In this document: positions 14,826 to 15,758 of the stretch, piece after piece | How positions within the stretch are numbered: position 1 is the stretch's first letter | Layout of the letters: the number at the start of each line of letters is the position of its first letter | NCBI GenBank assembly: GCA_002314525.1 | Contig: DCGE01000006.1 | Coordinates: 285 to 16,042 of the forward strand | Direction of reading: 5' to 3' | Length of the DNA: 15,758 nt | Source: Prevotellaceae bacterium UBA1786 | GTDB lineage: Bacteria; Bacteroidota; Bacteroidia; Bacteroidales; Bacteroidaceae | Translations under genes and position numbers: made by a program | The notes under the pieces: generated by a model | What the model saw: the letters and a program-made list of their open reading frames with translations, nothing else | Told to the model about the DNA's origin: nothing | Database searches by the model: none

Positions 14826-15758
14826 TCAGCACTTTTCAAGCTGAAGAGTCTTTGTCGGCTGATCACATACCTCCGTTGGTCCCCAGTACTGGATTGGACC
14901 TGGATAGACGTATGCTGTCTGTTTTGCCCATTCAGCACGCTTGGAAGCAAAGAACTTGAATGGTGCGCCGTCGAGTTCTACCAAAGCCTTACGGATAACT
15001 GGTTTCATAGCGCCATTACGACGTTCCATATTCATCATCATTGTGATAGGCACACCACCTGCAATCCATTCTGCAGCAGGAGCCGTTGTATTCTTGATGA
15101 TTGACATGTATCCTGTCTTGTCGTTTGCGATAAGGCGTGAAGCATTGAAACCAAGTGAATAGCAATAGTCTGCATCATAATTTGACGGAGCTGCACAACG
15201 GCCTTCGTAACCGAAGAAATGGTGCTGTGCTGAGAACTTGCCATTATACTTGCCTTCTTCCTTCCACTGAGCGAGTTTGGTAGCAACCATAGCTGAAAGG
15301 AGCTTTTCTGTCTCAATGAGTGATACCTGTACATTTCCATGAGGGTCACGGTCAAGACAGAGTTGGAGTTCAACTTCCTTTGGAAGTGATTCAAGCACTG
15401 CAAGATTGTCTGCAGCAATATGACTCTTCACGAACTTCACCTGTTCATCCTTTGAACCGAATACACGGCTTTCACCAGTTGCAGGATCGGTAAGTACCTC
15501 ATTCAGTTCTGCAATGAGTTTCTTGATTGCAGGAATGAATTCGATAAGTCCTTCCGGAACGAGGACTGTTCCGAAGTTATTACCTTCAGCAGCACGTGCA
15601 GCAACTATCTCAGCAAGATATGTTACTACGTCATCAAGCGACATTTCCTTTGCTTCCACTTCCTCGGAGATAAGACATGCGTTTGGCTGAGTCTGAAGAG
15701 CACATTCAAGTGCGATGTGTGATGCAGAACGTCCCATCAGTTTGATGAAGTGCCAGTA
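14826..15758 (-). CDS. pfp: Pyrophosphate-fructose-6-phosphate 1-phosphotransferase, C-terminal part (5' end outside window)
   Basis: 310 codons are visible and the frame is open to the window edge, so the start is missing. The long PFP form in Bacteroidota is about 550 aa, so roughly 240 N-terminal residues, with the GGDD phosphoryl-donor site, lie beyond. The enzyme interconverts fructose 6-phosphate and fructose 1,6-bisphosphate using PPi. Visible motifs are [18 protein letters not shown], with the MGR substrate-binding signature (the Met of MGR at 15737 is internal, not a start), and [20 protein letters not shown], with the FGYEGR fructose-6-phosphate motif. The C-terminus is [11 protein letters not shown]. 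The assignment as the PPi-dependent rather than ATP-dependent enzyme rests on the long-form sequence, because the residue that decides it is outside. The GH25 gene follows 6 nt later. Confidence 0.9.
   Translation of the reverse strand, partial: YWHFIKLMGRSASHIALECALQTQPNACLISEEVEAKEMSLDDVVTYLAEIVAARAAEGNNFGTVLVPEGLIEFIPAIKKLIAELNEVLTDPATGESRVFGSKDEQVKFVKSHIAADNLAVLESLPKEVELQLCLDRDPHGNVQVSLIETEKLLSAMVATKLAQWKEEGKYNGKFSAQHHFFGYEGRCAAPSNYDADYCYSLGFNASRLIANDKTGYMSIIKNTTAPAAEWIAGGVPITMMMNMERRNGAMKPVIRKALVELDGAPFKFFASKRAEWAKQTAYVYPGPIQYWGPTEVCDQPTKTLQLEKC

Noticed and set aside
15735..15737. ATG at 15737 as the start of the phosphofructokinase gene
   Set aside because: The codons upstream to the window edge read YWHFIKL, which joins MGRSASH in the conserved substrate-binding motif, so the gene continues beyond the window.

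Overview
The window looks like chromosome from a gut- or oral-type member of the Bacteroidales, probably Prevotellaceae. Reasons: promoters of the Bacteroidota form (TTTG, about 19-20 bp, TAnnTTTG); a TonB receptor paired with a surface lipoprotein; SusG/BtuG-style lipoprotein signals; a eukaryote-type GH13 glycogen branching enzyme; a long PPi-dependent phosphofructokinase; and paired GH25 lysozymes. No rRNA or other taxonomic marker is present, so genus is inference. I see no tRNA, CRISPR array or transposase.

Region 1 (1-6582, + strand) is a vitamin B12 uptake operon. It starts with the 3' half of a cobalamin riboswitch cut by the window edge. It continues with a BtuB-type TonB-dependent receptor, a BtuG-like beta-propeller lipoprotein, a BtuF-like cobalamin-binding lipoprotein and a BtuC permease. 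Two things are unusual. First, the receptor is out of frame with its only sensible start codon because of a heptanucleotide tandem repeat inside the signal peptide (three TTGGCTG units; one, four or seven would restore the frame), which suggests a phase-variable OFF state. Second, an unrelated DUF4143-type AAA ATPase gene with its own promoter and palindromic upstream region sits between btuG and btuF, bounded by 14-nt direct repeats that differ at one base. No BtuD ATPase gene follows btuC.

Region 2 (6585-8726, + strand) has its own promoter. It encodes a secreted GH25 muramidase and a polytopic membrane protein with a TPR-like segment. The latter overlaps the convergent glgB by 30 nt.

Region 3 (12312 down to 8697, - strand) is a three-gene operon: a secreted protein made of about 14 MORN repeats, a YhcH/EbgC-family sugar-anomerase-like protein, and glycogen branching enzyme. 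It is divergent from a CPA1-type K+/H+ or Na+/H+ antiporter with tandem TrkA_C domains (12363-13988, +). The 50-bp gap between them holds two overlapping promoters arranged almost symmetrically on a 10-bp perfect inverted repeat.

Region 4 (15758 down to 13989, - strand) is the C-terminal part of a pyrophosphate-fructose-6-phosphate phosphotransferase, which runs off the window, followed by a membrane-anchored GH25 muramidase. That gene's stop codon abuts the antiporter stop. Intergenic space is minimal throughout, and no gene-free stretch exceeds about 135 bases.
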